Below are positions 1-8,785 of a stretch of DNA of 39,177 nucleotides, piece after piece. Under the pieces are notes generated by a model. It made no database searches. It was not told the origin of the DNA and was given only the letters and a program-made list of their open reading frames with translations. This DNA is from Chloroflexota bacterium (lineage in GTDB: Bacteria; Chloroflexota; Dehalococcoidia; Lucifugimonadales; Lucifugimonadaceae). The position numbers and the translations under genes are program-made. How positions within the stretch are numbered: position 1 is the first letter of the stretch; each line of letters starts with the position of its first letter. Where the stretch lies: the NCBI GenBank assembly GCA_002721615.1, contig PBKW01000024.1:1-39177 (forward strand), in the 5' to 3' direction.

Positions 1-14
1 ATATTCATAAAAAA

Positions 15-1253
15 TTGAGTAATTTTGATTGTGACAAATTAATAGATCTAGGTGAATTTATTTCTAAGGAATACGTTCCAAAATATTTTCCTGGATTTTC
101 TATATCAATTTATGAAGATAGCCAAGAGAGTTATTATTTTCAGTCTAAATATTTAGATAAGGTTCAAAGCAGATCTTTTTCTAAAGATTCTATTTTTAGA
201 ATTTTCTCAATGACTAAGCCTATTGTTTCTACTGCGGCAATGCAATTGCACGAAAAAGGCAAATTTAATTTAGATGATTCTGTTGGTAAATTTATTCCTG
301 AATGGAATGATATTAAGGTTTATAAGTCAGGTTCAAACGGTAGTTTTCAAGTTGAAAATCCAAAAAGAAATATGCAAATGGTCGATCTATTTACCCACAC
401 CTCAGGGCTAACCTACGGCCTTCAGAAACAAACTCCTGTAGATAAAGAATATGTACGAATAGGAATCGAAAATGTAGTTGATTCTAGGGGTCCTAATGGT
501 TCACTTAGTTCTAATGAGATAATCAATTTGTTATCTGAAATTCCATTAGAATTTTCTCCTGGAGATAATTATAATTATTCGCTTTCTATAGATATTTTAG
601 GGTTTATTATTGAAAGAATATCAGACAGTTCACTTGAAGATTACTTAAATAATAATATTTTTAATCCACTTGGCATGAATGACACTTCTTTTTATTTGAA
701 TAAAGAAAAAATAGATAGGTTTGCCCCAATTTATAGATGGAATATTCAAGAAGATTCTTACGAAAAATTAGCAAAAAATAAAAATCCAAAAATAAAAGAT
801 ATTGATTTTTTAAATAAACCTGCATGCTTTTCAGGCGGAGGAGGTTTACTTTCAACAATTGAAGATTACCAAAAATTTGGATCTGAATTATTAAATTCTA
901 AATTAGGTAAAAGCGATTTATTAGTTTCTAAAAATACTGCAGACCTTATGATGAGTAATCACCTTCCCAATAATCTTGATATGACCCAACTTTCAAAATT
1001 TCCACTAGCCGGAGAAGAATATTATAAGGGGGTTGGTTATGGTTTAGGAGGGTCAATAGTTATTGATCCTACCCTCAATCCTAATAATAGTTTTGAAGGA
1101 GATTTTGGTTGGGGAGGGGCAGCTAGTACCTTATTTTTTATTAGCCCAATTAATGGATTTTCAGTAGTTTTTATGACTCAAGTATTAGAATCAGAGGAAA
1201 CAAGAAGATTAAGCAAGGATATAAGAACTATTATTAGAGAATCTTTAGTATAA
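15..1253 (+). CDS. beta-lactamase-fold serine hydrolase (class C / family VIII esterase-like)
   Basis: Serine hydrolase of the class C beta-lactamase/esterase family, likely hydrolysing an ester or amide. The nucleophile motif SxxK is Ser65-Met-Thr-Lys68 and is followed by the usual helix. The second motif is around Tyr188 (YNYS, then the family-typical IDILGFIIE). A Gly-rich GGGGLLST segment at about 274-281 and the third motif WGG at 366-368 complete the pattern. No signal peptide is visible. The TTG at 15 gives a near full-length protein, but the frame stays open to the window edge, so the true start may lie upstream. The neighbour on the opposite strand starts 9 bases beyond its stop. The family assignment is firm; the substrate is unknown, and nothing here indicates antibiotic resistance. 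Confidence 0.85.
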   Translation: MSNFDCDKLIDLGEFISKEYVPKYFPGFSISIYEDSQESYYFQSKYLDKVQSRSFSKDSIFRIFSMTKPIVSTAAMQLHEKGKFNLDDSVGKFIPEWNDIKVYKSGSNGSFQVENPKRNMQMVDLFTHTSGLTYGLQKQTPVDKEYVRIGIENVVDSRGPNGSLSSNEIINLLSEIPLEFSPGDNYNYSLSIDILGFIIERISDSSLEDYLNNNIFNPLGMNDTSFYLNKEKIDRFAPIYRWNIQEDSYEKLAKNKNPKIKDIDFLNKPACFSGGGGLLSTIEDYQKFGSELLNSKLGKSDLLVSKNTADLMMSNHLPNNLDMTQLSKFPLAGEEYYKGVGYGLGGSIVIDPTLNPNNSFEGDFGWGGAASTLFFISPINGFSVVFMTQVLESEETRRLSKDIRTIIRESLV

Positions 1254-1261
1254 AGAATAAT

Positions 1262-2413
1262 TTATTGAGAATTTAGTTTCCATATTCCTGAATTCTTCTC
1301 ATCAGATATTAATAATATTTCACCTTTAGAATTTATATCTACATCCCTAATCCTTCCGATTTTATCTTTTAAGATAATTACTTTATCTGAGATTTTTCCA
1401 TCTTTTAATTTAAGTTTTACCAGCATTTTAAATTTTAAAGACGAGATAATTAGATCCCCACTCCAATCTGAAAATTCGCTACCTCTATAAAAAACCATAT
1501 CGCTTGGTGCTATAGAAGGAACCCAAGATAAAATAGGTTTATAGAATTCTTCGCTAAAAGCATCTCCTGAGCCAATCTGAGATCCCAAATAGTTTGTTCC
1601 TCCCCATCCAATTTTATTCCACCCATAATTTTTCTCAGCATCAACTAAGCCAATAAAATCTCCACCTTTTGCTCCATGATTGCTGATATAAATTTTATTA
1701 TCACTTGATAATGCCATGCCTTGAGGATTTCTTACACCTATCATGAAGATTTCTGGTAGGGCACCTTCTTTATTCAAATAAGGATTTTCAGGGATTGTGC
1801 CGTCTAAGTTAATTCTTATTATGCTGCCAGCATGGGAATTTAATTCTTGGGCTACGTCTCCTTGACCTCTTTCTCCAATCGATGCATAAATATGGTCGTC
1901 TTTGATAACTATCCTAGAGCCAAAATGTTTTCCATCTGAATAGAAAGGTTTGGCTACAAACAATATCTCAAAATCATCCAAATTTTTATAAGGTGCTATA
2001 AATTTACCCCTTCCAATTGCAGTGGTGTATTTTTTATTATTTTTAATTGTGAATGAAACATAAAGATAATCATTGTGCTTTATTACATCTAATAAGCCTC
2101 CTTGGCCATGCTGCACAGTAGGTATCTGGTGTTTAATTGTTGAAACAGTTCCTTTTTCAAGGTCAATTAATGAGAGTGTTCCATTTTTTTCAGTGATTAC
2201 TATTTCTTCATCATTAATAAGATCAAACCCCCACGGGTTATCAAAAGATTTATTAAGATTTATCTTTTTTAACAGAATTTGAGATTCGTCTAGCTCATAA
2301 TCCTTATAGTTATCAATTATATTTTCATTAATAATTACTGGGTTTTTTGCTATTTCTGGGGAACACCCAATTATGAAAATAACATAAATTAGTATAAATA
2401 TTTTTGTATTCAT
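1262..2413 (-). CDS. PQQ-dependent sugar dehydrogenase-like lipoprotein (GSDH family)
   Basis: Six-bladed propeller protein of the glucose/sorbosone dehydrogenase family, which oxidises sugars outside the cytoplasm using PQQ and calcium. An N-terminal hydrophobic stretch ends in a lipobox with Cys17 (IIGC), so it is probably a membrane-tethered lipoprotein. Family hallmarks are HGQGGLLDV with the candidate catalytic His, the GERGQGDVAQE stretch, the IIRINLDGTIPENP turn, GVRNPQGMAL and NYGWNKIGWGG. At 383 residues it matches soluble aldose dehydrogenases of this family. It converges on the serine hydrolase and is divergent from the membrane protein at 2483, with which it shares a 69-base promoter gap. 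The sugar substrate cannot be told from sequence. Confidence 0.88.
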   Translation of the reverse strand: MNTKIFILIYVIFIIGCSPEIAKNPVIINENIIDNYKDYELDESQILLKKINLNKSFDNPWGFDLINDEEIVITEKNGTLSLIDLEKGTVSTIKHQIPTVQHGQGGLLDVIKHNDYLYVSFTIKNNKKYTTAIGRGKFIAPYKNLDDFEILFVAKPFYSDGKHFGSRIVIKDDHIYASIGERGQGDVAQELNSHAGSIIRINLDGTIPENPYLNKEGALPEIFMIGVRNPQGMALSSDNKIYISNHGAKGGDFIGLVDAEKNYGWNKIGWGGTNYLGSQIGSGDAFSEEFYKPILSWVPSIAPSDMVFYRGSEFSDWSGDLIISSLKFKMLVKLKLKDGKISDKVIILKDKIGRIRDVDINSKGEILLISDEKNSGIWKLNSQ

Positions 2414-2482
2414 AGGTATTTGTTTGTTTAAAATTAATTATATAAGATTAATTGATAATCAAACATTATATTGGAGGTATCT

Positions 2483-3130
2483 ATGGGTACATTAGATGCA
2501 AAGAAAATGGCTGGATATTGTTTAATGCTCGGCCCTATTATTGCGCTTGTCGCTTATTTTATTCAGCCCGGCGGAGTCCTTGGGATTGGTGGTACACCTG
2601 ACCCGACAGATTCAGCAGAAGTAATCAAGGTTATAAGTAGTAATTCCACGTTAGGAATTATCACTAGTTTATTGGTTCCTATAGGCTTAATTACATTAAT
2701 CTCAGGCTTAATGTATTTCGTTCAGTCTATGCAAGGTGGCAATGGTTATGCTTTGGCTAGGACAGGATTGCCTTTCGCATTTGTTTCAGTTATCGGTTGG
2801 ACTATTACTACCGGATTCAGTCTTAGTATTGCTACTGGAGTCTCTGAAAGCCCAGTTATGGCACAGGCGTTTTTTGGAATTAACATCCCAGCCACTGCAC
2901 TTTTTGGGGTGGGGGGAATACTTATTGCTTTAGGAGCATCTACTAGAGAGGAATTGAATTCAACTTTATCTCTGGGTGCAGCTCTTGCTGCAACTGTAGT
3001 ATTTATAACTGCATTTATAGTTCCTTTTGTTCCAGATCAAGCGAACACGATAAATATAGTTACTGGATTATGCTTCATAATTTACACTATATGGTCAATA
3101 ATTATTGGCAGAGGAATGATCAAAGGATAA
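2483..3130 (+). CDS. six-span membrane protein of unknown function
   Basis: A 215-residue integral membrane protein with about six hydrophobic segments: GYCLMLGPIIALVAYFI near the N-terminus, then segments around residues 55-80, 90-115, 125-145, 155-180 and 188-210. A GGVLGIGGTPDPTDSAE loop follows the first span. The start is set at ATG 2483 because GGAGGT at 2472-2477 is a good ribosome-binding site; a TTG at 2471 lies over that site and is not the start. The pattern recalls small DUF4386-like membrane proteins, but I cannot assign a family. Base composition here is visibly less AT-rich than in the window beyond 9 kb. Confidence 0.8.
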   Translation: MGTLDAKKMAGYCLMLGPIIALVAYFIQPGGVLGIGGTPDPTDSAEVIKVISSNSTLGIITSLLVPIGLITLISGLMYFVQSMQGGNGYALARTGLPFAFVSVIGWTITTGFSLSIATGVSESPVMAQAFFGINIPATALFGVGGILIALGASTREELNSTLSLGAALAATVVFITAFIVPFVPDQANTINIVTGLCFIIYTIWSIIIGRGMIKG

Positions 3131-3137
3131 TTAATAA

Positions 3138-3168
3138 AGAGGAAATTGAAATAATTTCAATTTCCTCT
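3138..3168 (-). terminator. 14-bp perfect hairpin between convergent genes
   Basis: A perfect inverted repeat lies here: left arm AGAGGAAATTGAAA at 3138-3151, 3-base loop TAA, right arm at 3155-3168. It overlaps the last codons of the minus-strand propeller gene. Read on the minus strand it is followed by a T-rich run (3131-3137), so it is best taken as the intrinsic terminator of that gene. It may also stop transcription from the plus-strand membrane protein gene, though no T-run follows it on that side. Confidence 0.7.
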
Positions 3169-4839
3169 AAACATTTGAAGCATTGTAGCACCTACTGTTA
3201 CAACAAGACCAATCATAGCTAATGTAGTTGGGTCTTGAAGCCTTTTTTCCATTCCTTGGCCAGGCTCACAGTCTATCTCGGTTCCAATTGAAATATTACC
3301 AAAAAGACCTCTAGAATCCTCTTCATCCTCAACGAAACATTTCTCTTCTGGTTGAAAGAAATCGTCACGACCTCCAGAACCATCCATCTTACTCATCATT
3401 TCTCTCTGCTGTTCCATTCTTTCCTGTTCCATTCTCATTTGCTCATCCATCATCTCCTGATTCATCCTTAGTCTTTCTCTTTCGAGTTCCATTTCCTGTT
3501 CAAGTATTCTCCTATTCATCTCTTCTCTTTCTCTTTCCATTTCTCTATCAGCTTCCATTCTTAGCCTTTCCTCTTCTTCTCTAGATAAGTCTTGATTCCT
3601 TCTCATCTCATCTTCCATTTGGTTCCTTCTAATTCTTTGCTCATTTTCTAATTCTCTCATCTCATTTTCAAACTCAACTTGTTTTTTTCTCATTTTCTCA
3701 TCAAAATCATCCATATTATTATTAGTGCCTCCTGGATTAATCTTGGTGCCTTGCGATTGTGACCTAGTATTATTTTTAGGATGAGGTCCCCAATCGAAAG
3801 AACTTATAGATGCACCCATTGAGGGAGGAGTAACAATAAAAGGAGGCATGTCTTGTCCTCTGTGAATGTCCATTACTGCAATTTTCCATCCAGCATTAGG
3901 ACTTTTCTCAGTTAAGAAAGCCAATACTTCTTGTGATCTTTCGGGACCAAACTTAGGGTTTTTTGCTGAGACATTACCAGGCATCTTATCAGTAAGTCTT
4001 CCACCTCCTGATCCATCTATGTTTGTCCATCTTATTGTTGGCCTTTTATCCTTTATTTGTACGAACGCAATTACAGGTTGACCATTTGCATTTGGATACC
4101 AATTTCTTCCTTTATAAAATTCAGGATCATCGCCTTGCTTCACCATCGAACGAGGTATTTCCTTTGATAGACCTTTTTGCCTATCCAAGACCCATATTCG
4201 GTTTATTTTGTTTGTATCTCCAAATGGGCCATCTCTATTTGTAGCAAAAGCTAAATACTTTCCGTCTTTACTGTAGGAGGGCTTTTTCACATCATTATCC
4301 ACTTCTTTTCCATCCCATACTTTAATATTAGACTCTTCCTTAAGGTCTTTCCCGTAAAGATCGCCTTTCATAAATGGATCTTTTGACCATATACTCCACT
4401 TTCCTTCTTGGTTTGACTGAAAGGCAATCAATCCATCCTCTCCCCAGTCTGGATGTCTTTGGTGATCGTAAAATGTAATTGGCCATGGGTCTTTGGGCCC
4501 GGGATTATCTATATCCATTATACTTATTCTCCACCCTCCATCTTTATCATGTGCAAAAGCAACCTGTCGTCCATCTGGCGATATGGTAGGATCGATTTCG
4601 TTATAATCTGTATCAGTGAGGTGACGTATATTACTTCCGTCTGCATCCATTATCCAAAGATCATGATTAGACTTGTCTTTTAGTTTGACAGAAAATACCA
4701 TCCTTCCGTCTAGAGTAGGCCTATCAAAGAATTGAACTCTATCATCTTTTATTTCAAATTGATGAGCTTGCACTGAAAATTCTGGAATGAATAATAATAC
4801 TACAAGAACTAAAATTAAATATTTGAACGTAACCCTCAT
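3157..4839 (-). CDS. secreted TolB/WD40-like propeller with coiled coil and C-terminal membrane anchor
   Basis: A 560-residue envelope protein. The N-terminal signal peptide (cleavage near VQA-H, residue 25) is followed by repeated TolB/PD40-type blades (patterns such as DLWIMDADGSNIRHLT, ISPDGRQVAFAHD, YSKDGKYLAFATNRDG) to about residue 350. Then come an Asn/Gly linker and a Met/Glu/Arg-rich coiled coil at about 377-485. A conserved tail has Cys501 and Cys524 and one transmembrane helix at about 540-557, ending in a tiny basic tail. The predicted topology is propeller outside and C-terminus inside. The last 60 residues are strikingly like those of the protein at 6902-8785, so the two are paralogues. 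Function is unknown; the fold suggests an adhesion or scaffold role, which is inference. Confidence 0.82.
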   Translation of the reverse strand: MRVTFKYLILVLVVLLFIPEFSVQAHQFEIKDDRVQFFDRPTLDGRMVFSVKLKDKSNHDLWIMDADGSNIRHLTDTDYNEIDPTISPDGRQVAFAHDKDGGWRISIMDIDNPGPKDPWPITFYDHQRHPDWGEDGLIAFQSNQEGKWSIWSKDPFMKGDLYGKDLKEESNIKVWDGKEVDNDVKKPSYSKDGKYLAFATNRDGPFGDTNKINRIWVLDRQKGLSKEIPRSMVKQGDDPEFYKGRNWYPNANGQPVIAFVQIKDKRPTIRWTNIDGSGGGRLTDKMPGNVSAKNPKFGPERSQEVLAFLTEKSPNAGWKIAVMDIHRGQDMPPFIVTPPSMGASISSFDWGPHPKNNTRSQSQGTKINPGGTNNNMDDFDEKMRKKQVEFENEMRELENEQRIRRNQMEDEMRRNQDLSREEEERLRMEADREMEREREEMNRRILEQEMELERERLRMNQEMMDEQMRMEQERMEQQREMMSKMDGSGGRDDFFQPEEKCFVEDEEDSRGLFGNISIGTEIDCEPGQGMEKRLQDPTTLAMIGLVVTVGATMLQMFRGN

Positions 4840-4910
4840 TTATATAGTTTATACAAAATTAAGATTTACATCATATAAGGCATAAATTAGATAGAGTGTA
4901 GAATAAGCTT

Positions 4911-5069
4911 ATGAATCAAGAAGAATTAGATAGAGAGCAAATTAAGCAACAAATTAAGCAACAGATTAGGAAGAGGCTTTTTGAAATGACCAAAAGGTTT
5001 TTAACCCTTATTCTAGTTTTAATGCTTATTATGAGTTTATTTGCACCTATTTTAGGGTCTATATTTTAA
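4911..5069 (+). CDS. 52-aa single-span membrane protein
   Basis: A short frame encodes a charged, Gln-rich N-terminus with an IKQQ repeat (from a 12-base DNA duplication, ATTAAGCAACAA then ATTAAGCAACAG, then a partial third copy) and a basic stretch RKR. A single hydrophobic helix at about residues 30-48 follows. It begins with ATG 4911, has no strong ribosome-binding site, and ends 2 bases before the convergent carboxyltransferase gene. The amphipathic helix followed by a transmembrane helix argues for a real gene, but there is no recognised family. It is one of several tiny membrane proteins in this window. Confidence 0.55.
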   Translation: MNQEELDREQIKQQIKQQIRKRLFEMTKRFLTLILVLMLIMSLFAPILGSIF

Positions 5070-5071
5070 TA

Positions 5072-6601
5072 TTATTCTTTCGGATCAATTGTAACTTCGT
5101 ATATATTTCCATCAACGGATAGAGTTTTTTTATAAGCATTTTTACCAAGATTCTCAGTTTCTGAAGAATTTGTATCAACTATAGTTTCTTCCATATCATT
5201 TACGTATCTCACACCTAGTTGGCCATTTCCTTCTAAGAAAGTTATTCCTTTTTCTCCACAAGTAGCAGATATGAAAATATTCTCATCTGTGATTTTTATG
5301 TTCTTTTCCTTGAGCAATTTCTTGTTGTATTCAATGCCTAAATTAGGATGTGCATCATTTAGGTCGTGGACATCTTCATTGGTAGGTTTTAAAGATAGTT
5401 GATCTGATGCAATTTTCATGATTTCAGAGTCGGGATCTGTAGGAGTTTTACCAAAATAACCAAGAATCATTTTTCCATAATTTTCAGAAATTTTTGACCA
5501 TTTTTCTTGAACAGTATTCATAAACGCTTGTTGAAAATAAAATTGTGAAACAGGAGTAACAGAGGTTCCAAAGCCACCTTTTGCTACAACTTCTCTCATA
5601 TTCTCGATCACTTTTCCAAAGAGATCTAGAGTTCCGTTATCTCGCATCATTTGTGTATTTGCAGTGAGAGCTCCTCCTGGCATTGGTGAAAAAGGAATTA
5701 TGGGATTAACTGCAGTTGCTTCTGGAGGAAGATAATATTTTTCCATTTGTTCTATAAAAGATTTTTCTACTTCCAGTATCTTCTCTTCATCTATATCCAA
5801 GGTATATTCCGTGCCTCTCAATGCCTGCCACATTGACAAGATATCGGTTTGTGAAGTTCCTCCACTTACTGGTGACATTGCTAAATCTATAATATCTGCT
5901 CCAGCTTCTATCGCTGCCATATTACTTGAGATAGCCATGCCGGCTGTGTCATGTGTATGGAATTGAATCGTTGTGTCTTTGGGTAATAATTTTCTGGCAT
6001 TTTTCACAGAATCGTAAACTATGGATGGGGGTGTTGTTCCAGATGCGTCCTTAAACGCTAAACTATCAAACGGAATATCGGCTTTTAATATTTCTTTTAA
6101 TTTATCAGTGTAGAAATCTGCAGAATGAAAGTATTTCTCATTTAAACTTGGAGGTAGCCCCATAAGAGCAATAACAATCTGATGATTTAGACCTGCATTA
6201 GTTATACACTCTCCTGAATAAGATAAATTTCTAATATCCATAAGAGCATCAAAATTTCTTATAGTGGTAATGCCATGCTTTTTAAATAATTTTGCATGAA
6301 GATCAATTATATCCCTTGATTGAGATTCTAACCCTACAACATTTGCGCCTCTTGCTAGGGTTTGCAAATTGATATCTTTTCCGACAATTTCTCTAGATTT
6401 ATCCATCATATCAAAGGCATCTTCTTGGCAATAAAAATAAAGACTTTGGAACCTTGCTCCTCCGCCAATTTCAAAATTGTTATTACCGGCTTCAACTGCA
6501 GCCTTTAATATTGGTATAAAATCTTCTGTTTTAACTCTTGCCCCGTAACATGACTGAAAACCATCACGAAAAGAAGTGTCCATAAAATTAATCTTTTTCA
6601 T
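5072..6601 (-). CDS. HMGL-like carboxyltransferase (pyruvate carboxylase B / oxaloacetate decarboxylase alpha type)
   Basis: A 509-residue TIM-barrel carboxyltransferase of the pyruvate carboxylase B / oxaloacetate decarboxylase alpha / transcarboxylase 5S family. Such enzymes move CO2 between a 2-oxo acid and biotin. The N-terminal metal and substrate motif is MDTSFRDGFQS (Asp8, Arg12, Asp13, Gln16). The lysine that is carboxylated in the family is Lys184 in FKDASGTT. The metal-binding HTHDTAG has His215 and His217, and the SPVSGGTSQ loop ends near residue 251. A PYC/OADA-type helical domain follows. There is no biotinyl domain (no AMKM-like motif), so a separate biotin carrier and biotin carboxylase are needed and neither is in the window. 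The start at 6601 is followed upstream by repeat copy 1. Confidence 0.85.
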   Translation of the reverse strand: MKKINFMDTSFRDGFQSCYGARVKTEDFIPILKAAVEAGNNNFEIGGGARFQSLYFYCQEDAFDMMDKSREIVGKDINLQTLARGANVVGLESQSRDIIDLHAKLFKKHGITTIRNFDALMDIRNLSYSGECITNAGLNHQIVIALMGLPPSLNEKYFHSADFYTDKLKEILKADIPFDSLAFKDASGTTPPSIVYDSVKNARKLLPKDTTIQFHTHDTAGMAISSNMAAIEAGADIIDLAMSPVSGGTSQTDILSMWQALRGTEYTLDIDEEKILEVEKSFIEQMEKYYLPPEATAVNPIIPFSPMPGGALTANTQMMRDNGTLDLFGKVIENMREVVAKGGFGTSVTPVSQFYFQQAFMNTVQEKWSKISENYGKMILGYFGKTPTDPDSEIMKIASDQLSLKPTNEDVHDLNDAHPNLGIEYNKKLLKEKNIKITDENIFISATCGEKGITFLEGNGQLGVRYVNDMEETIVDTNSSETENLGKNAYKKTLSVDGNIYEVTIDPKE

Positions 6602-6659
6602 AAATATAATTATAAGATAGAATTTTTTCTTTTTACTATATAAATAAATACTGATAAAG

Positions 6660-6852
6660 ATAAAATTCGATAGAATACTAAATCATGCCCCTGTAACTCA
6701 GAGGATAGAGCACCGGCTTCCTAAATCGTTCAGTAGTGTTTTATAGAGTATTATTTTGTCCTTTGTTGTCTGAACTTAAACCTATATTGTTCCTTTGTTG
6801 TCTTTTGTTGTCTTATATTATGTATCTGTAATGTGTACCCAAAAGTGTACCC
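6660..6852 (+). repeat. tRNA-half repeat, copy 1 (most diverged)
   Basis: First of three copies. The conserved part is 6687-6812: 5' half of tRNA-Arg, hairpin, and TTTGTTGTC motifs (three here, the last two nearly adjacent). A promoter-like TAGAAT at 6671-6676 lies 10 bases before the tRNA start, the same distance as in the other copies. Compared with copy 2 I count seven substitutions and one extra T over about 125 bases. Beyond the repeat, GTGTACCC occurs twice (6833-6840 and 6845-6852). This copy fills most of the 300-base gap between the carboxyltransferase and the propeller gene at 6902. Confidence 0.85.
6687..6724 (+). pseudogene. 5' half of tRNA-Arg(CCT), copy 1
   Basis: Nucleotides 1-38 of a tRNA can be read: acceptor strand GCCCCTG, TA, D-arm, anticodon stem CCGGC and loop TTCCTAA with anticodon CCT. 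Homology stops there; there is no T-arm and no 3' acceptor strand. In this copy the D-stem carries an A (ACTC against GAGC), which breaks a pair, so it is decaying. Confidence 0.85.
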
Positions 6853-6901
6853 AGTAAAAACATTAAGATAAAAATATTATCAAAATGTATAATTATTTAT
6901 C

Positions 6902-8785
6902 ATGAGAATAAGCAAACTACTATTAATTGCAGCATTATTCTTTGCTTTTATGCTCCCATCTGAAATATATGCTGATGAGTTCCTAGGCAAAGAAGGAGTA
7001 ATTGTTATGTCAAAGAAAGTCCCTGGAACAACGGGTGACCAATTTGATCTATTCTGGACTGATCTTGGTCAGGGCAACGGAGAAGTTTGGCAAATTACTG
7101 ATACCCCTGGATGTAACGAGATACAACCATCAATTTCACCCAACGGAAACTTTGTTGCATTCTCCTCTGATTGCAATGGTGTTGGAACTTATTGGGATGG
7201 ATTTTATAGGATTTATATACACAATATAACTAAACCACAATCAATGAGTAAGAATCCTCAATTCTTAACGTCTTCAGATACAATGAAGTCAGGTGCTGGC
7301 TTAAAGTCAAAATTCAATTCATTTAATCCAAGTTGGGGTTCATGGCAAGGAAATCCCAATAAAGATTCTAATAAGCAGGCTAATGGGCCAATATTATTCC
7401 AATCAGATCTTAACGGTGATATGGGAATATATATGAAATTCGCAGGTCCTGGATGGAGCTTACCAGCAATTAAAATTATGGATAGACCTGGGGTAGATGA
7501 AATAGAGCCATCAATTCATCCAACAGGACCAAGGTCTGCAGGCAAAAACTTTGATGGAGCATATGTTTATTCTTGGATTGAACAGGGCGGGACTAGAAAT
7601 CAAGGAATATCTATAGGAACTTTCAAAGATCCGTATAGAAATTGTCCCCCGCCAGTATGGGATGATAATAGTAGTGGTTATGCAGGCGGTTATGCAGAAG
7701 GATTTGATCGTGAAGCAGAAATACAGAATTTTAATTTTAAGCCTGGATGCGAAGATTTAGGTGGGGGTAGCTGGACTATGGGGATTGAAGGGCATTCGGT
7801 TGATTGGTATACAGGTCCAACGAACCCGCAAGAAAAGCATTTTCCTGGCAGCAAAGGAGAGCCTGTATTTACATTTATAAGAAAAGGAACTCTCCCTAAT
7901 ACAACAAAAATAATGTGGGCTACTACTCCTAACCGTGAGGTTTTTGGGCAAAAGGAAATGATTGTAGGAGAATTTAGAGGATATACAAGGTTTGGTGGGG
8001 AATTTGCTGAATTAAGGCAGCCCAGATTTAGCCCTTACGGTGAATCTGCATTTGAAATTGCTCATTTTATGAGAGATACAAATCCTCTTAAAAATGACCA
8101 AGGGTCTCTTAAGGTGCTAGAACCTCCAGATAATATTAAGAGAATTGACCTTAAAACTATTAGTCGTGATTTTGACTGGGGTAGATCTTTTATTGGTTAT
8201 AGTGGAGATAATCCAGATAATAATTTTTCTTCAGAACAGAACGATAAATCTAATGAACTTCAAAAAGAAGCTGAAAAGCTTGAATCTGAGTTAAGACTAT
8301 TAGTAGAAAAAGCGAATGAAAAGAAAGCTGAAGAAAAGAGGCTTCAGGAGGAAGAGATGAGGCTTCAGGAAAGAATGCTCGAAGAATTGTCTAGAGAAGA
8401 GCAATTAGAACTTGATAGAGAAATACAAAGATTAGAAGAGCAGAGAAGAAGGTTAGAGCAAGAGGCAGAATTAGATCTAGAAAGACAGAAAATGGATTTA
8501 GAAATGCGTCGCCAAGAATTAGAAATGGAACAACAAAGAGAACAGATGCAAATTATGATGGAAGAATTAGAATCTAGAGGAAATGCTTATGAAGAAGAGC
8601 AATGCTACGTAGAATCTCAAGAAGGAGCAAGAGGGCTTTTTGGTAATCTAGAAATAGGCGCTCAAATAGACTGCAACATAGGAGATGATTTGGAAGAAAG
8701 ACTTAAAGATCCAACTACATTAGCTATGCTTGGTCTTGTTGTAACGGTTGGCGCCACAATGCTTCAAATGTTTAGAGGAAGCTGA
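6902..8785 (+). CDS. secreted propeller/coiled-coil protein with C-terminal membrane anchor, cassette 1 cargo
   Basis: A 627-residue paralogue of the protein at 3157-4839. It has a signal peptide (about 1-24, cut near IYA-D) and a TolB-like propeller region at about 30-435 with ITDTPGCNEIQPSISPNG and FSPYGESAFE type blades, plus insertions rich in Gly and Pro. A Glu/Arg/Leu coiled coil spans about 450-560. The tail has Cys568 and Cys591, with the same 22-residue spacing as the paralogue, and one transmembrane helix at about 607-624. The last 25 residues differ from the paralogue at only two positions, while the propellers are far more different. It lies 90 bases after repeat copy 1, and its stop codon directly precedes repeat copy 2. 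Its base composition is much less AT-rich than its downstream neighbour. Function is unknown. Confidence 0.82.
   Translation: MRISKLLLIAALFFAFMLPSEIYADEFLGKEGVIVMSKKVPGTTGDQFDLFWTDLGQGNGEVWQITDTPGCNEIQPSISPNGNFVAFSSDCNGVGTYWDGFYRIYIHNITKPQSMSKNPQFLTSSDTMKSGAGLKSKFNSFNPSWGSWQGNPNKDSNKQANGPILFQSDLNGDMGIYMKFAGPGWSLPAIKIMDRPGVDEIEPSIHPTGPRSAGKNFDGAYVYSWIEQGGTRNQGISIGTFKDPYRNCPPPVWDDNSSGYAGGYAEGFDREAEIQNFNFKPGCEDLGGGSWTMGIEGHSVDWYTGPTNPQEKHFPGSKGEPVFTFIRKGTLPNTTKIMWATTPNREVFGQKEMIVGEFRGYTRFGGEFAELRQPRFSPYGESAFEIAHFMRDTNPLKNDQGSLKVLEPPDNIKRIDLKTISRDFDWGRSFIGYSGDNPDNNFSSEQNDKSNELQKEAEKLESELRLLVEKANEKKAEEKRLQEEEMRLQERMLEELSREEQLELDREIQRLEEQRRRLEQEAELDLERQKMDLEMRRQELEMEQQREQMQIMMEELESRGNAYEEEQCYVESQEGARGLFGNLEIGAQIDCNIGDDLEERLKDPTTLAMLGLVVTVGATMLQMFRGS

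Noticed and set aside
15-1253. Antibiotic-resistance beta-lactamase
   Set aside because: The fold is shared with esterases and peptidases; no signal peptide and a degenerate third motif argue against a resistance role.
6687-6812. Functional tRNA-Arg genes in the three repeats
   Set aside because: Only the first 38 nucleotides match; no T-arm, no 3' acceptor strand, and copy 1 has a broken D-stem.
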